DNA from: Phycisphaeraceae bacterium | Lineage (GTDB): Bacteria > Planctomycetota > Phycisphaerae > Phycisphaerales > UBA1924 | Direction of reading: 5' to 3' | DNA length: 64,000 nt | Assembly: GCA_019454185.1 (NCBI GenBank) | Contig: CP075368.1 | Coordinates: 1,612,001-1,676,000, forward strand | In this document: positions 44,264 through 54,302 of the stretch, in pieces | Numbering within the stretch: position 1 is the stretch's first letter | Layout: each line of letters starts with the position of its first letter | The notes under the pieces: model-generated | What the model saw: only the letters and a program-made list of their open reading frames with translations | Databases searched by the model: none | Told to the model about the DNA's origin: nothing | Made by a program: the position numbers and the translations under genes

Positions 44264-47200
44264 TCAGCGGACAACCGTCTCGCGTTCGAGGTAGCGGACA
44301 TCCGTCGCGCCGACGGCCTGCACGGGCAGGCCTCGCCCCTTGGTTCCTACGGGGAAGATGTTGATCCCGCCGCTGGTTTCGCCGGTGATGTTGTTGTAGC
44401 CGATACGGCCCTGGAGAATGAGCGACTGCATCTCGCGGTAGACAGTGAGGGATGTGGTCTGGAAATCGCCACGCTCGGTGTCGTAGGCAACGTTGACACC
44501 GACCATGTACTTCTGTGTGACCCTCGCGATCGCACCGGCGTTCACGAAGGTGGTGTCCTCGACGTTGATATATCGCATCTCGAGGTACGAGGTAAGGTCG
44601 GGGTTGTGCTGGAGCGTCACGCCGGCGGACTCCCGCGCCGGCTGATTGAGTTCGAGGTCGTAGATCATGTTGCCGCCGATGCCCACGGCACTCGTCACCT
44701 GCCATGTTGCATCGATCTGGAAGAACTCTCCGGGCTGCGAGTACTCGGGACGATAATCAATGAACCGTCGGATGGGGCTCTTCCTGTCCGCATCATCCGA
44801 GAACGTCGCGTACTCGACGTCGAGCGTCAGGAAATCGACCGTGTGCCATCGACCCGCGCCGCCCCGCTGCGTCTGCCAGGTCTGGTCGAGCCCGAGCCGC
44901 ATCGCGGTGCCGTTTGCAAGGTCCTCGACGGTTCCGTCGTAGACGGGCAGATTCGAGGCCTCGGTGTTCGTTCCGGCGGTCCAGAACGTGACCTTCGGCT
45001 CGACGATATGGCGCACGCGGTGGATGTCGAAGAACGCGGAGTCGATCCTGTTGTTCACCCGCTGGAACGAGGTCGATGCGCGAGCGCCGACCGAGCCCCA
45101 GAGCCGTGTCTCATCGTCGTTGCCGGGCGAAAACTCGTCGAACGAATCGTCGTAAGCGGTCACCCGTCCGACCATGAACGGCTGCACGTTGATCGCGCCG
45201 AAGCGAAGGCGTGTGTCGATCTCATGGCGTGAATCGAGACGCATCACGGCGTCCTCGGTATACCCGGCATCTTCGAGCGTGTCCGCGAACGAGGCGTCGG
45301 GCCCGAACCCGAACGCACGCTGCGACTTGGCCACCGTTGAGTAACCGAGGTCTCTGCCGGTGGACTCGCTGAATCGCATCGACATCCGCCCGAGACGGTA
45401 CTCGGAGTGGTACGAGAGAAGGCCCGGAGCGATGTTCGGCAGCAGGTCGTCGGCGACACGCACATACGTCGCCTCAGGGAGTTTGCTGACGTTGTACCCC
45501 TGGCTCTGCGTGAGATACTCGTTCGCGATGAAGTCGTTGATGTTGCCCTTGGCCTGGATCGTGAGCAGCGAGTTCTCTCCGAGGCGTCGCGCGGTCGCGC
45601 TGGATGCGAACTCGCGCCGGGTCTCGCCCATCGACTCGAAGTACCCGTCGATGAACGTCTCGTCTGAGATGAACGCGCCGTCGAGCAGAACCGACCACTG
45701 GTCGTTGATCTCCCACCGATGCTCGATGAGGAGCATGCCGCGGGTCTCTTCGTCAAAGTCCTTCTTCGCACCTCCCTTGAGGGTGTCCTGTCCCATGTCC
45801 ATCGCGACGAGATAGCCGAACATGCTGCCCTGGGTCGAGGCGGTGTCCCAGTCGATCGTCGATCCGATCGCCGGGCCTCGCTCGAAGTAGTAATCGAGCG
45901 CGATCTCAGCATCCACGCCCGAGGTGCGTTCGAGACCGAGCAGCGCGTAGGCGTCCCATGTCGTCTTGATCGCGCCGCCGGAACCAGACGAGCCGTCGAG
46001 CGCGACCTCGCGGATCGGGATCGAGGACGGATCACCTCGGTATCGAGGGAACCAGAAGACCGGCATGAACCCGATGTTGCCGGTGATGTTTCTCGCGTCC
46101 GCATACGTCTCCGAGCCGGCCGGAGTCTCGCGTCTTGAGATGGTGATGCTGGACGTGCCGAGCGACAACTGAGGATTCAGAAACGCCGTGTTCGCGGCCT
46201 TCGCGCTCTGCACGCTCCACTGGTTCGCAGATTCCTGTTTGAGCGCCTTCGCCCGCACATACAAGGGCAAGGAACGCTCCGAGTCATAGGTCCAGAACAT
46301 CGCGTCGAGCGTGATCGCGCGATCGGCCTGGAAGTCGTAGAACATCGACGGGCCGCGGAACATGTAGCGATCGGACCCGCGCCCGGATGGGCGTTCACCG
46401 ATCACCTGCACGCCCCCTTCGAGATAGACGCCCCGGACGGTGTCCGCGTCAACGGTCGCGAGTTGGGTCAACGGGCCCGGCTTCAGGAACGCCACGCCGC
46501 GATCCGCGCTGATCTGAATCGACCTGCCCCCGGCCCGATCCGTGTACTGCACGACGAGAGGCGACGAGAAGACAACGACATTCTCTTCTTCGCTCGTGAC
46601 GATCGACACATCGCCTGCTCGCCCCGTCGAAAACGTGATGAGCCCCTTGCCCGGCGCGATCGCCTCTGACCGCTCCCCCGGTCCGAGCGCATCGACCGCC
46701 TCGACGACCGGACCAATGTCCGATGGAGGTATCTCTGCGACCTGACGCGCCGGAGGCAGCACGCGGGACCGCGGCGCAGGAACCCCGGACGGCTCCTGAC
46801 CTCGGCTTGGGTCCGGCTCGACCGGCTCACGACCGCCAGGAGGAGGGAGAAGCGCATCGTCGCCCCCCGCGAGCCGCTCTGCCGGACCATCGACAACATC
46901 GCCCTCACGCGCCGGCCTCCGCAGAGGTGGCGGGATCGGGCGAGGCGGCGAGACGATCGCGACAAGTTGCTCACGCAGCGTCGACTCGCCCTCAGCGATC
47001 AGGAGATCACTCGGTCTGGAACGATCGATCCGGTCCCCCTTGAGGGAGACGGCATCGGTCGTGATCACGCCCCGAACCGGAAGCCGATCCGCCGAGACGG
47101 CGAACACGGCATCGGCCGCGGGCGTGCGCACATGGTCGAAGTACACATAAACCTGATACGTCCCTTCGGGGGTGACGCTGTCCGGGCGGAGTTTCTGGAT

Positions 47201-47563
47201 CCAGACCGCGGCCCCCTTGGCGTCGAACTCGTATGTACCGAGCACGACACGGACGTCACCCTTGAGCAGCACCCGCGTCACCGGACCCAAGCCCGCTTCG
47301 CCGAAACCGGCTGACTCGCTCGGCTCTGACCAGGTCCAGATCCGCTGCCCCCTGAACTCGACAGGTCCAGAGACCGCCGCGAGCGGCAGACGAATCCCCG
47401 CGAACGAGCGCCCGGTGATGCGAGATCCATCCGCCTGCGGCGGCACCGCAGCATCGATCGGCTGAGCGAGGGCAACGACACCCATCTCAAGACCGACCGC
47501 CAGACCGACAAAGAGCGGCATAGACCGGGCGAGCGTTGTGATCAATCGAGAACGGGGAGGCAC
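44264..47563 (-). CDS. lptD: LptD-like outer-membrane LPS-assembly protein
   Basis: A 1099-aa exported protein. A signal peptide (about residues 1-34) is followed by a long N-terminal region, partly Pro-rich linker. An OstA/LptA-like beta domain (about 330-480, with VDADTVRGVYLEGGVQVI and RAITLDAMFWTYD) leads into a C-terminal beta-barrel of alternating aromatic strands. The hallmark of the family is visible at VFWFPRYRGDPSSIPIREVALDGSSGSGG-like sequence near residue 520. LptD places lipopolysaccharide in the outer leaflet. GTG start at 47563 with GAGGG upstream. It is longer than E. coli LptD (784 aa), owing to the N-terminal extension. Confidence 0.78.
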   Translation of the reverse strand: MPPRSRLITTLARSMPLFVGLAVGLEMGVVALAQPIDAAVPPQADGSRITGRSFAGIRLPLAAVSGPVEFRGQRIWTWSEPSESAGFGEAGLGPVTRVLLKGDVRVVLGTYEFDAKGAAVWIQKLRPDSVTPEGTYQVYVYFDHVRTPAADAVFAVSADRLPVRGVITTDAVSLKGDRIDRSRPSDLLIAEGESTLREQLVAIVSPPRPIPPPLRRPAREGDVVDGPAERLAGGDDALLPPPGGREPVEPDPSRGQEPSGVPAPRSRVLPPARQVAEIPPSDIGPVVEAVDALGPGERSEAIAPGKGLITFSTGRAGDVSIVTSEEENVVVFSSPLVVQYTDRAGGRSIQISADRGVAFLKPGPLTQLATVDADTVRGVYLEGGVQVIGERPSGRGSDRYMFRGPSMFYDFQADRAITLDAMFWTYDSERSLPLYVRAKALKQESANQWSVQSAKAANTAFLNPQLSLGTSSITISRRETPAGSETYADARNITGNIGFMPVFWFPRYRGDPSSIPIREVALDGSSGSGGAIKTTWDAYALLGLERTSGVDAEIALDYYFERGPAIGSTIDWDTASTQGSMFGYLVAMDMGQDTLKGGAKKDFDEETRGMLLIEHRWEINDQWSVLLDGAFISDETFIDGYFESMGETRREFASSATARRLGENSLLTIQAKGNINDFIANEYLTQSQGYNVSKLPEATYVRVADDLLPNIAPGLLSYHSEYRLGRMSMRFSESTGRDLGYSTVAKSQRAFGFGPDASFADTLEDAGYTEDAVMRLDSRHEIDTRLRFGAINVQPFMVGRVTAYDDSFDEFSPGNDDETRLWGSVGARASTSFQRVNNRIDSAFFDIHRVRHIVEPKVTFWTAGTNTEASNLPVYDGTVEDLANGTAMRLGLDQTWQTQRGGAGRWHTVDFLTLDVEYATFSDDADRKSPIRRFIDYRPEYSQPGEFFQIDATWQVTSAVGIGGNMIYDLELNQPARESAGVTLQHNPDLTSYLEMRYINVEDTTFVNAGAIARVTQKYMVGVNVAYDTERGDFQTTSLTVYREMQSLILQGRIGYNNITGETSGGINIFPVGTKGRGLPVQAVGATDVRYLERETVVR

Positions 47564-47622
47564 ACCGACCCTCAGTCAATCCCGCCGTGTTCGCATCCGA
47601 TGCGGTGGTTCGGGAGGTGCGG

Positions 47623-47651
47623 ATGCTACGGTGCCAGAGGTGGAATCACAA
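47623..47651 (-). promoter_or_regulatory. promoter of the lptD-like gene
   Basis: On the minus strand TTGTGA (47651-47646) and TAGCAT (47628-47623) are separated by 17 bases. The predicted start is near 47616, a leader of about 53 bases. The rest of the 221-base gap (47564-47784) shows nothing else recognisable. Confidence 0.5.
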
Positions 47652-47784
47652 CTCCAGACCCGATTCCAGACTTGGTCATCCCGGAATACGGGTACAGGCC
47701 GGTGGTGGGCTCGCGAGCAGGACCTGTGAACCGCCAGCACTCTCGCAAGATCGAGGCACCAAAGCCAGCCCCTGGCATCACATC

Positions 47785-49887
47785 TCACCGTCTCTCAGGG
47801 ACTATCCGTCTCTCAGGGACTTTCCGCTCGTCCTTCGCTCGCTTGCCGATAGCCGCCTCCTCAATGCACAGCACATCCCGATCAAGGCGGAGGGCCTCGG
47901 CAACCGACCAGGCCTGGAAAGGACATCCACGCCCGGTGTGTGGAGGATCGCCATCGGCGATCTCGCTGATGTGCCCCAGACCGTCGCACGCCATGCTCGC
48001 GAGGAGTGGATCGAGGAATCGCTCCCGCGCCTCGCGCTTGGATTCGGGCGTGCCGCCCCTCGAACGAACCCACGCGTCGACGAATGGCCCGATCAGATAG
48101 GGCCAGACCGTGCCCATGTGGTAGGCACCGTCGCGCGCCCAGAGGTCTCCCTCGTACCGACCCCGATAGCCCGGATCATCCGGAGCGAGGGAACGAGGGC
48201 CTTTCGGCGTCATCAGGGCGCGTTCCACGCGCTCTACAACGCGAGCGCAGATCGACTCATCGACGAGCGCGAGCGGGAGCCCCCCCACCGCGTAGAGCTG
48301 GTTCGGCCTCAACGACTCGTCCAGAGCACCCGGCTTGTGATCGACATCGACGACATCGCAGAGCCACCCCCGCTGCTCATCCCAGTACCGCTCGGCGAAT
48401 GACTCCATCCCACTCGCGAACGCGGGGTGTTCCGCGCCCGATACCTCTGCATAGACACGCAGCGCGTTGAGCCAGAGCGCCTGGAGTTCGACGGGCTTGC
48501 CGATACGAGGCGTCACGACCCAGTCGCCCACCTTCGCATCCATCCACGTCAGTTGAACGCCCGCGACGCCTGCCCGGATGAGGCCGTCTTGATCGAGCCC
48601 GATGCCGTACCGTGTGCCCTTTGAGTACCCCTCCACGATCTCTCTGATCGCCCGGATGATCGTCTTGCGGCTTTCCGCTCCGGCATGCTTCGGCTCTCTG
48701 GAAACGCCGAGATACGCACCCGCCGCGAGAACGAACCAGAGCGAAGCGTCCGCCGCGTTGTACTCCGGCTCCGTCCCGTGGTCGGGAAGGCGATTGGGCA
48801 GCATCCCCTCTGAGACAAGAGCCGCCCAGGTCAGCAGAATGTCGCGTGCATCGTCGAGCCGCTCAGCGCCACGCGCCAGGCAAAGCCCTCTCAAAGAGAT
48901 GAACGTGTCACGACCCCAGTCCGTGAACCATGGATACCCCGCGATGATCGTCTTGCCGGCGCGAACCTCGGGTGAGGGCTGTCGAACAACGATGTAGGCG
49001 TCCGCGGCTCGATGCAGCGACCCGTTGAACGCTGCGCGGCGAGTCCGTTCCGCCTGCTTGATGCGATCAGCGAGCAGGACAGCGGCCTTCGGTGTCCACT
49101 CGTGGGGCTCGTCATCGACCTTTGCCGAGAGCGCGAGCACAGCAGGCCCTTGAGACAGATCCCAGCGCAGCACACCCGGAGAAGCGAGATCCTCGACGCA
49201 GTCCTGGCCCCGCGACCGCTCTTCTTCGTACTGAAAGCCGCGATACCAATCGGGTCGATGCTCATAGTCACCGTTCGTGATCGCCACGATCGGCGGAATA
49301 CCAGCGTACGGCTCCCACTGGATCCTGCCACCCCAGATGTCCGAATCGAAGCGGAACGCGGCGTTGGCATGGTGAAGCGAGTGATAGTCGCGCCCGCTCA
49401 TCAACAGTCTCACGACAAGTTGGGCGGAACAGTCCGAGTCGATGAGCGACCATGTCAGCAGTGTCGTGGGCTCGCCGTGGCGAACCAAACGCTCGTGCCT
49501 GATGCGCACTCCGGGCGCGGGCTGAATGTCCCACGTCGGCCACGGATCGATGCTGAACCCCCGAATCGGTGTCGTGCCAAGCGGGTGGGTGATACCCGGC
49601 GCGTACCGCTGCGATGTCAGCGGATAGACCGATGTGCCGCACTCGATCCACGCCTCGAGCGTGTTCACGAGTACATAGCGATCAACCGGCGGTCGAGCCG
49701 ATGCCAAGAGCAGCGCGTGGTATCGGCGTGTATTGATGCCGGTCGCGGTGCCAGAGGCATACCCGCCCAAGCCATCCGGCTCGATCCACTCCGAACGGTC
49801 GTCGATCGCGCACGATTGCCCCTGCATCGTGGTCTTGCCATCGACGCCCTCGCTCGCTCGGCGGGCTGGACTCTCTCTGCGGGTCAT
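47785..49887 (-). CDS. glycogen debranching enzyme (amylo-alpha-1,6-glucosidase family)
   Basis: A 700-aa two-domain enzyme: the N-terminal domain (about residues 20-240, EWIEPDGLGGYASGTATGINTRRYHALL) and a C-terminal (alpha/alpha)6 barrel (about 290-680) with AGYPWFTDWGRDTFISLRGL carrying the catalytic acidic residues, then VAGVQLTWMDAKVGDWVVTPR and DGAYHMGTVWPYLIGPF. It removes alpha-1,6 branches of glycogen-like polymers. ATG 49887 is chosen for GGAGG 7 bases upstream; the frame stays open to 49953. The C-terminus consists of a short duplicated peptide from an 18-bp tandem repeat. Confidence 0.9.
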   Translation of the reverse strand: MTRRESPARRASEGVDGKTTMQGQSCAIDDRSEWIEPDGLGGYASGTATGINTRRYHALLLASARPPVDRYVLVNTLEAWIECGTSVYPLTSQRYAPGITHPLGTTPIRGFSIDPWPTWDIQPAPGVRIRHERLVRHGEPTTLLTWSLIDSDCSAQLVVRLLMSGRDYHSLHHANAAFRFDSDIWGGRIQWEPYAGIPPIVAITNGDYEHRPDWYRGFQYEEERSRGQDCVEDLASPGVLRWDLSQGPAVLALSAKVDDEPHEWTPKAAVLLADRIKQAERTRRAAFNGSLHRAADAYIVVRQPSPEVRAGKTIIAGYPWFTDWGRDTFISLRGLCLARGAERLDDARDILLTWAALVSEGMLPNRLPDHGTEPEYNAADASLWFVLAAGAYLGVSREPKHAGAESRKTIIRAIREIVEGYSKGTRYGIGLDQDGLIRAGVAGVQLTWMDAKVGDWVVTPRIGKPVELQALWLNALRVYAEVSGAEHPAFASGMESFAERYWDEQRGWLCDVVDVDHKPGALDESLRPNQLYAVGGLPLALVDESICARVVERVERALMTPKGPRSLAPDDPGYRGRYEGDLWARDGAYHMGTVWPYLIGPFVDAWVRSRGGTPESKREARERFLDPLLASMACDGLGHISEIADGDPPHTGRGCPFQAWSVAEALRLDRDVLCIEEAAIGKRAKDERKVPERRIVPERR
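47788..47823. repeat. 18-bp tandem duplication at the 3' end of the debranching enzyme gene
   Basis: Two adjacent copies of CCGTCTCTCAGGGACTWT differing at one base. On the minus strand they encode KVPERR-IVPERR and the stop, so the protein ends in a doubled hexapeptide. A slip-strand duplication is the simplest origin. Confidence 0.7.
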
Positions 49888-50046
49888 CGAAGGTCCTCCA
49901 TGCGGAGTGGAACGACACCCGATCGCGCTTGCGAACTCATCTCGGACGCGCATCGCCGCGTCGCGACTATTCTATTCTCTGCCAACGCCTGAGCTTCGCC
50001 CCTGGAACTCGTCTTCTCAGGGATCGGGGCGGAAGCCGGAGCCCGG

Positions 50047-51516
50047 ATGGTGACACAGAACAACCCGGAAGGCCACACGCCACGCCAGACGCAGCCCGCA
50101 GGGATGCGCCCCACCGATGCCCGCGATCGAGCCATCGAGTGCTACAACTCTGGACGCTTCCAGGATGCCGCTCGTTTCGCGCAGATTGCGCTGGGCGCAA
50201 CTCCCGCCAACGAGGGGCTGTTGCACATCCTGGGCGCGTCACTCGTCCGAATCGGGTCAATCGAACGGGGCACGCAGATCCTGCGGAAACTGTGCCAGGG
50301 CGGCTGCCTTCATCCGGAGGCGTGGTGCGACCTCGCAAACGGGCTGCGGGCACTCGAAGATATCGACGGCTCGCTCAACGCCCTCGACAAGGCCCTCTCC
50401 CTGCGCCCCCACTTTCCCCCGGCGGTGCGGGGCAAGGTCACGCTTCTCCATGCCCAGGGACGCGCAGCAGACGCGGCTCCGATCATCGATGCCGCGATGC
50501 AAGCGCATCCGACAGACGTCTCGTGCGTGCTCGCCTTTGCGACGATCTCCCGCGAACTCGGACGTTCAGCCGAAGCGATCGACCTGCTGCTCCGCCATCT
50601 CCGTGGGGGAACGGTGCCCGCTCCGCTGGCTCGCGCAGCGCACACACAGCTCGCTCACCTGCTCGACGCCGAGCGACGCTATGACGAAGCATTCGAGCAT
50701 GCGATGCTGAGCGCGCAAGCCGGCGGCCCCATCCCGGCACAGGACGACTTCGCCCAGACGATCGCGCAGTGGAACAAAGCTCGCTACAACGCGACACCCT
50801 CGACAGAGATCACCGATCCACTCCCAGTGCTTGTCGTCGGCATGCCTCGCAGCGGCACAAGTCTTGTTGAGCAGATCCTGACATCGCATCCCGAGATCGG
50901 CACTATCGGTGAGAGCCCCGCGCTCCCGCGGATCGAGCAACACCTCCGCCAGAACGCGTGGCCGCTCGACGAGGCCAGACGCACAGCCGGCCAGTACCTC
51001 GAGATGATGCGATCACGATCTCCTGGCAAGGCACGGGTCGTGGACAAGCTCCCGGGCAATTACACCATTCTCGGACCGATCACCAAGCTGCTTCCCGGTG
51101 CAACGATCATCCATTGCGTGCGCGATGCACGTGACACGTGCCTCTCCTGCTACTTCCAGAATTTCGGCAGCGGCCACTCGTACACGCGGGATCTGGTCGC
51201 GCTCGGGCAGAAACACATCGCCTACCAGCGACTGATGAGGCATTGGAGCACCACGATCGGCATCTCGATGCTCGAGGTACGCTACGAAGAACTCGTCGAA
51301 GATCTGGAGCGTGTGTCACGTCTGATGCTCGCTCACGTCGGCGTGCCGTGGGTGCCGTGCGTCCTCAACTTCCACGCCCTCAAGCGCCACGTCCGAACCG
51401 CGAGCGCGGGCCAGGTGCACAGGCCGCTCTTCACCTCATCCATCGGCCGTTGGAAGCACTACGAGAGCCATTTGAAGCCGCTGCTCGAGACATTAGACCA
51501 ACAGCCCACTCCATGA
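50047..51516 (+). CDS. TPR-repeat sulfotransferase
   Basis: A 489-aa protein. Residues about 25-230 are tetratricopeptide-like repeats (YNSGRFQDAARFAQIAL, ALEDIDGSLNALDKALSLRP, DAERRYDEAFEHAM). Residues about 255-480 form a PAPS-dependent sulfotransferase with the 5'-phosphosulfate loop VVGMPRSGTSLVEQIL, the 3'-phosphate region CVRDARDTCLSCYFQNF, and RTASAGQVHRPLF near the end. TPR-sulfotransferases are abundant in planctomycetes, and acceptors are unknown (sugars, lipids or proteins). GGAG is 5 bases before the ATG. It lies between two glycoside hydrolase genes and is convergent with the second. Confidence 0.88.
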   Translation: MVTQNNPEGHTPRQTQPAGMRPTDARDRAIECYNSGRFQDAARFAQIALGATPANEGLLHILGASLVRIGSIERGTQILRKLCQGGCLHPEAWCDLANGLRALEDIDGSLNALDKALSLRPHFPPAVRGKVTLLHAQGRAADAAPIIDAAMQAHPTDVSCVLAFATISRELGRSAEAIDLLLRHLRGGTVPAPLARAAHTQLAHLLDAERRYDEAFEHAMLSAQAGGPIPAQDDFAQTIAQWNKARYNATPSTEITDPLPVLVVGMPRSGTSLVEQILTSHPEIGTIGESPALPRIEQHLRQNAWPLDEARRTAGQYLEMMRSRSPGKARVVDKLPGNYTILGPITKLLPGATIIHCVRDARDTCLSCYFQNFGSGHSYTRDLVALGQKHIAYQRLMRHWSTTIGISMLEVRYEELVEDLERVSRLMLAHVGVPWVPCVLNFHALKRHVRTASAGQVHRPLFTSSIGRWKHYESHLKPLLETLDQQPTP

Positions 51517-51543
51517 GAGGCCCCGTTGGGCCGTGCAACGGCC

Positions 51544-54252
51544 TCACGCCTGACCCGGCATCGCAGCGACACTCCCGCGCTTGGCGAGTTTCTTCGCGAG
51601 ATCCTGGTACATCTGCGCCACCAGAGCGGTCCAGCCAGTCTGGTGGTTCGCGCCAAGCCCCTTGCCTGTTTCTGCGTGGAAATACTCGTGGTACAGGAGC
51701 AGGTCCTTCCAGTGCGGATCGCTCCGGAATCTCTCGTCATCGCCGTGGCATGGGCGTTTACCGGATTTGTCGGGGAGGAAGAGCGAGATCATCCTGGCTC
51801 GCAAGTGATCGGCCACCTCTCGCAGATCGCAGACTCTGCCCGATCCCGTCGGAAACTCGACTTTCAGCGTCTCGCCATAGAAGTAGTGGTAACGCTCGAG
51901 AGACTCGATGATGAGATAGTTCAAAGGGAACCACACCGGGCCGCGCCAGTTTGAGTTCCCCCCGAACATCGAGGTGCTCGACTCGCCGGGAACATAGGCG
52001 ACTGTGAGATGATGCTCACCGCGATCGAAGACATAGGGGTTCTCTTTGTGCACTCTCGACATCGAGCGGATGCCGAATGGTGACAGAAACTCCTCTTCGT
52101 CGAGAAGATACCGCAGCACACGCTTCAGCCGGTCGCGGCTGGGTATGGCCAGGAGCCGCAGAACAGACTCGCCATCCGACGCCTCCATGCACGCAACATG
52201 CTGCGCGAGGTCGGGCCTGTGCTTGAGGAACCACGCGGTCCTGGCCCGAAAGCCGGGAAGCCGATCGAGTTCGCGGTCTGAGAGCACCTCAACCGCCAGA
52301 ATCGGGATGATCCCGACAAGCGATCGCACGCGGAGCGGCAGCGTCTCATCGTCGCGTCTCAACTGGTCGTAGTAGAACCCATCCTTCTCGTCCCAGAGGC
52401 CATCGCCGCCCAGTGTGTTCATCGCGTCGGTGATCGCCACGAAGTGCTCGAAGAACTTCGATGCGATGTCCTCGTACGCGGGATTCTCTTTCGCGAGTTC
52501 GGTCGCAATCGCGAGCATCGTGGTGCAGAAGAACGCCATCCAGGCCGTCGCGTCGGCCTGTTCGAGCACCACGCCTCCGGGCAGCGGTGCGGATCGGTCG
52601 AACACGCCGATGTTGTCTAGCCCCAGGAAACCGCCTGAGAAAAGGTGCTTCCCGTGCGGGTCCTTGCGATTCACCCACCATGTGAAGTTCATCAGCAGTT
52701 TCTGGAATGCCCGCTCCAGAAACAGCCGGTCTCGACCGCCCTTCGGCCCCGTCAGCTTGTACACACGCCAGCACGCCCACGCGTGAACCGGCGGATTCAC
52801 GTCGCCCAACGCGAACTCATACGCCGGGATCTGCCCGGACGGGTGCATGTACCACTCACGCAGCAAGAGCAGCAACTGGTCCTTGGCAAAGTGCGGATCC
52901 ACTCGCGCGAAAGCCACGCAATGGAACGCCAGATCCCACGCGGCGTACCACGGATACTCCCACGTATCCGGCATCGAGATAATGTCGCGATTGAACAGGT
53001 GCGACCAATCGGAGTTCCGCCCGCTCGCACGCCGGGGATCCGGAGGGGGTTGGAGCGGATCCCCCTTCAACCAGTCCGCGACGACGTAGTGGTAGTACTG
53101 CTTCGACCAGAACAACCCCGCATACGCCTGACGCACGACCAGCGCATCCTCCGGCGTCTGCCCCTGCCAGACACGAGACGCGTAATAGGCATCGCACTCT
53201 GCGATCCGACGCGCGAACGTGCTCTCGAAATCCTCCCCTAGGCCCGGTGTCGGTGTTCGCTCGGACTCGTCGAACAGCCGCATCTTGATGGTGACGCTCT
53301 CGCCCGCAGCCAGCACGCGCTGGAACATCGCGCCGGCCTTGGTCCCCACTCTTTCAGGATTGATCACATCGGCCCTGCCGGAGACCACGTGCTCATGGAA
53401 CGCGTCCTTGGCGTAGCCGCCCGCGTCCGAAACACCGAAGACACGTCGCATGTTCGTGTCGTTCTCCGTGAACATCATCCGCGGCTCACTCGGCCCCTCG
53501 ATCACCCAGCGGTACATGCCGAGCTCCGGATGGTCGGCCACAACCTGATCGCTCCCCTCACCACGCAGGGTCGGGCGCACAGGATCACCGTCGCTCGTAG
53601 GTCCCCACGCCCACGTGTTCCTGAACCAGAGCTGTGGGATGAGCCAGATCGGGGCCGGATCGGGGCCGCGATTGGTTGCGACAACCCGGATGAGCATGCT
53701 GTTCGGCGAGTCCTTCGCGTACTCGATCTTCACGTCGAAGTACCTTGATTCGTCAAAGACCCCGCTGTCCTCGATGTTGAACTCCGGCTCCTCGCGTGAC
53801 CTTGCCCGATTCTCGTCGATCAGCCGCTGGTACGGGTACTCGGCCTGTGGATACTTGTAGACCGCTGAGCAATAGGAGTGTGTGGGCGAGGAGTCGGTGT
53901 AGAAATAGAACTCCTTGACATCCTCGCCGTGGTTCCCCTCGTGACCATTCAGGCCGAAGAACCGTTCCTTCAGGATGGGATCCTTGCCGTTCCAGAGCGC
54001 GACCGCGAAGCAGAGCCGGCACTGCCTGTCCGTGAAGCCGAGCAGGCCATCCTCACCCCACCGATACGCCCTGCTGCGGGCGTGATCGTGCGTGAAGTAC
54101 CCCCAGACGTTCCCGTCCGGCGAGTAGTCCTCGCGCACGGTGCCCCACTGGCGTTCCGCCAGGTACGGACCCCATCGCTTCCAGAATCGCTTCCTCGTCG
54201 CGTCGTCAGCGAGCCGATCGAACTCCGCCTGGAACAACGAAGCGTCACTCAT
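51544..54252 (-). CDS. GH63-type (MGH1-like) glucosidase
   Basis: A 902-aa large glucosidase with an N-terminal beta-sandwich (about residues 1-300) and an (alpha/alpha)6 barrel (about 330-890). Barrel motifs include FNRDIISMPDTWEYPWYAAWDLAFHC, QIPAYEFALGDVNPPVHAWACW, and YVPGESSTSMFGGNSNWRGPVW near the end, the acid/base pattern of GH63 enzymes acting on glucosylglycerate- or oligosaccharide-type substrates. No signal peptide, so it is probably cytoplasmic. TACACT ends 6 bases before the ATG with no ribosome site, which suggests a leaderless start. Neighbours act on alpha-glucans. Confidence 0.85.
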   Translation of the reverse strand: MSDASLFQAEFDRLADDATRKRFWKRWGPYLAERQWGTVREDYSPDGNVWGYFTHDHARSRAYRWGEDGLLGFTDRQCRLCFAVALWNGKDPILKERFFGLNGHEGNHGEDVKEFYFYTDSSPTHSYCSAVYKYPQAEYPYQRLIDENRARSREEPEFNIEDSGVFDESRYFDVKIEYAKDSPNSMLIRVVATNRGPDPAPIWLIPQLWFRNTWAWGPTSDGDPVRPTLRGEGSDQVVADHPELGMYRWVIEGPSEPRMMFTENDTNMRRVFGVSDAGGYAKDAFHEHVVSGRADVINPERVGTKAGAMFQRVLAAGESVTIKMRLFDESERTPTPGLGEDFESTFARRIAECDAYYASRVWQGQTPEDALVVRQAYAGLFWSKQYYHYVVADWLKGDPLQPPPDPRRASGRNSDWSHLFNRDIISMPDTWEYPWYAAWDLAFHCVAFARVDPHFAKDQLLLLLREWYMHPSGQIPAYEFALGDVNPPVHAWACWRVYKLTGPKGGRDRLFLERAFQKLLMNFTWWVNRKDPHGKHLFSGGFLGLDNIGVFDRSAPLPGGVVLEQADATAWMAFFCTTMLAIATELAKENPAYEDIASKFFEHFVAITDAMNTLGGDGLWDEKDGFYYDQLRRDDETLPLRVRSLVGIIPILAVEVLSDRELDRLPGFRARTAWFLKHRPDLAQHVACMEASDGESVLRLLAIPSRDRLKRVLRYLLDEEEFLSPFGIRSMSRVHKENPYVFDRGEHHLTVAYVPGESSTSMFGGNSNWRGPVWFPLNYLIIESLERYHYFYGETLKVEFPTGSGRVCDLREVADHLRARMISLFLPDKSGKRPCHGDDERFRSDPHWKDLLLYHEYFHAETGKGLGANHQTGWTALVAQMYQDLAKKLAKRGSVAAMPGQA

Positions 54253-54302
54253 GCGTGCAGTGTACAGGCGTGCCGCTCCGTACGCGTCAACCCGTCAACG
54301 CC

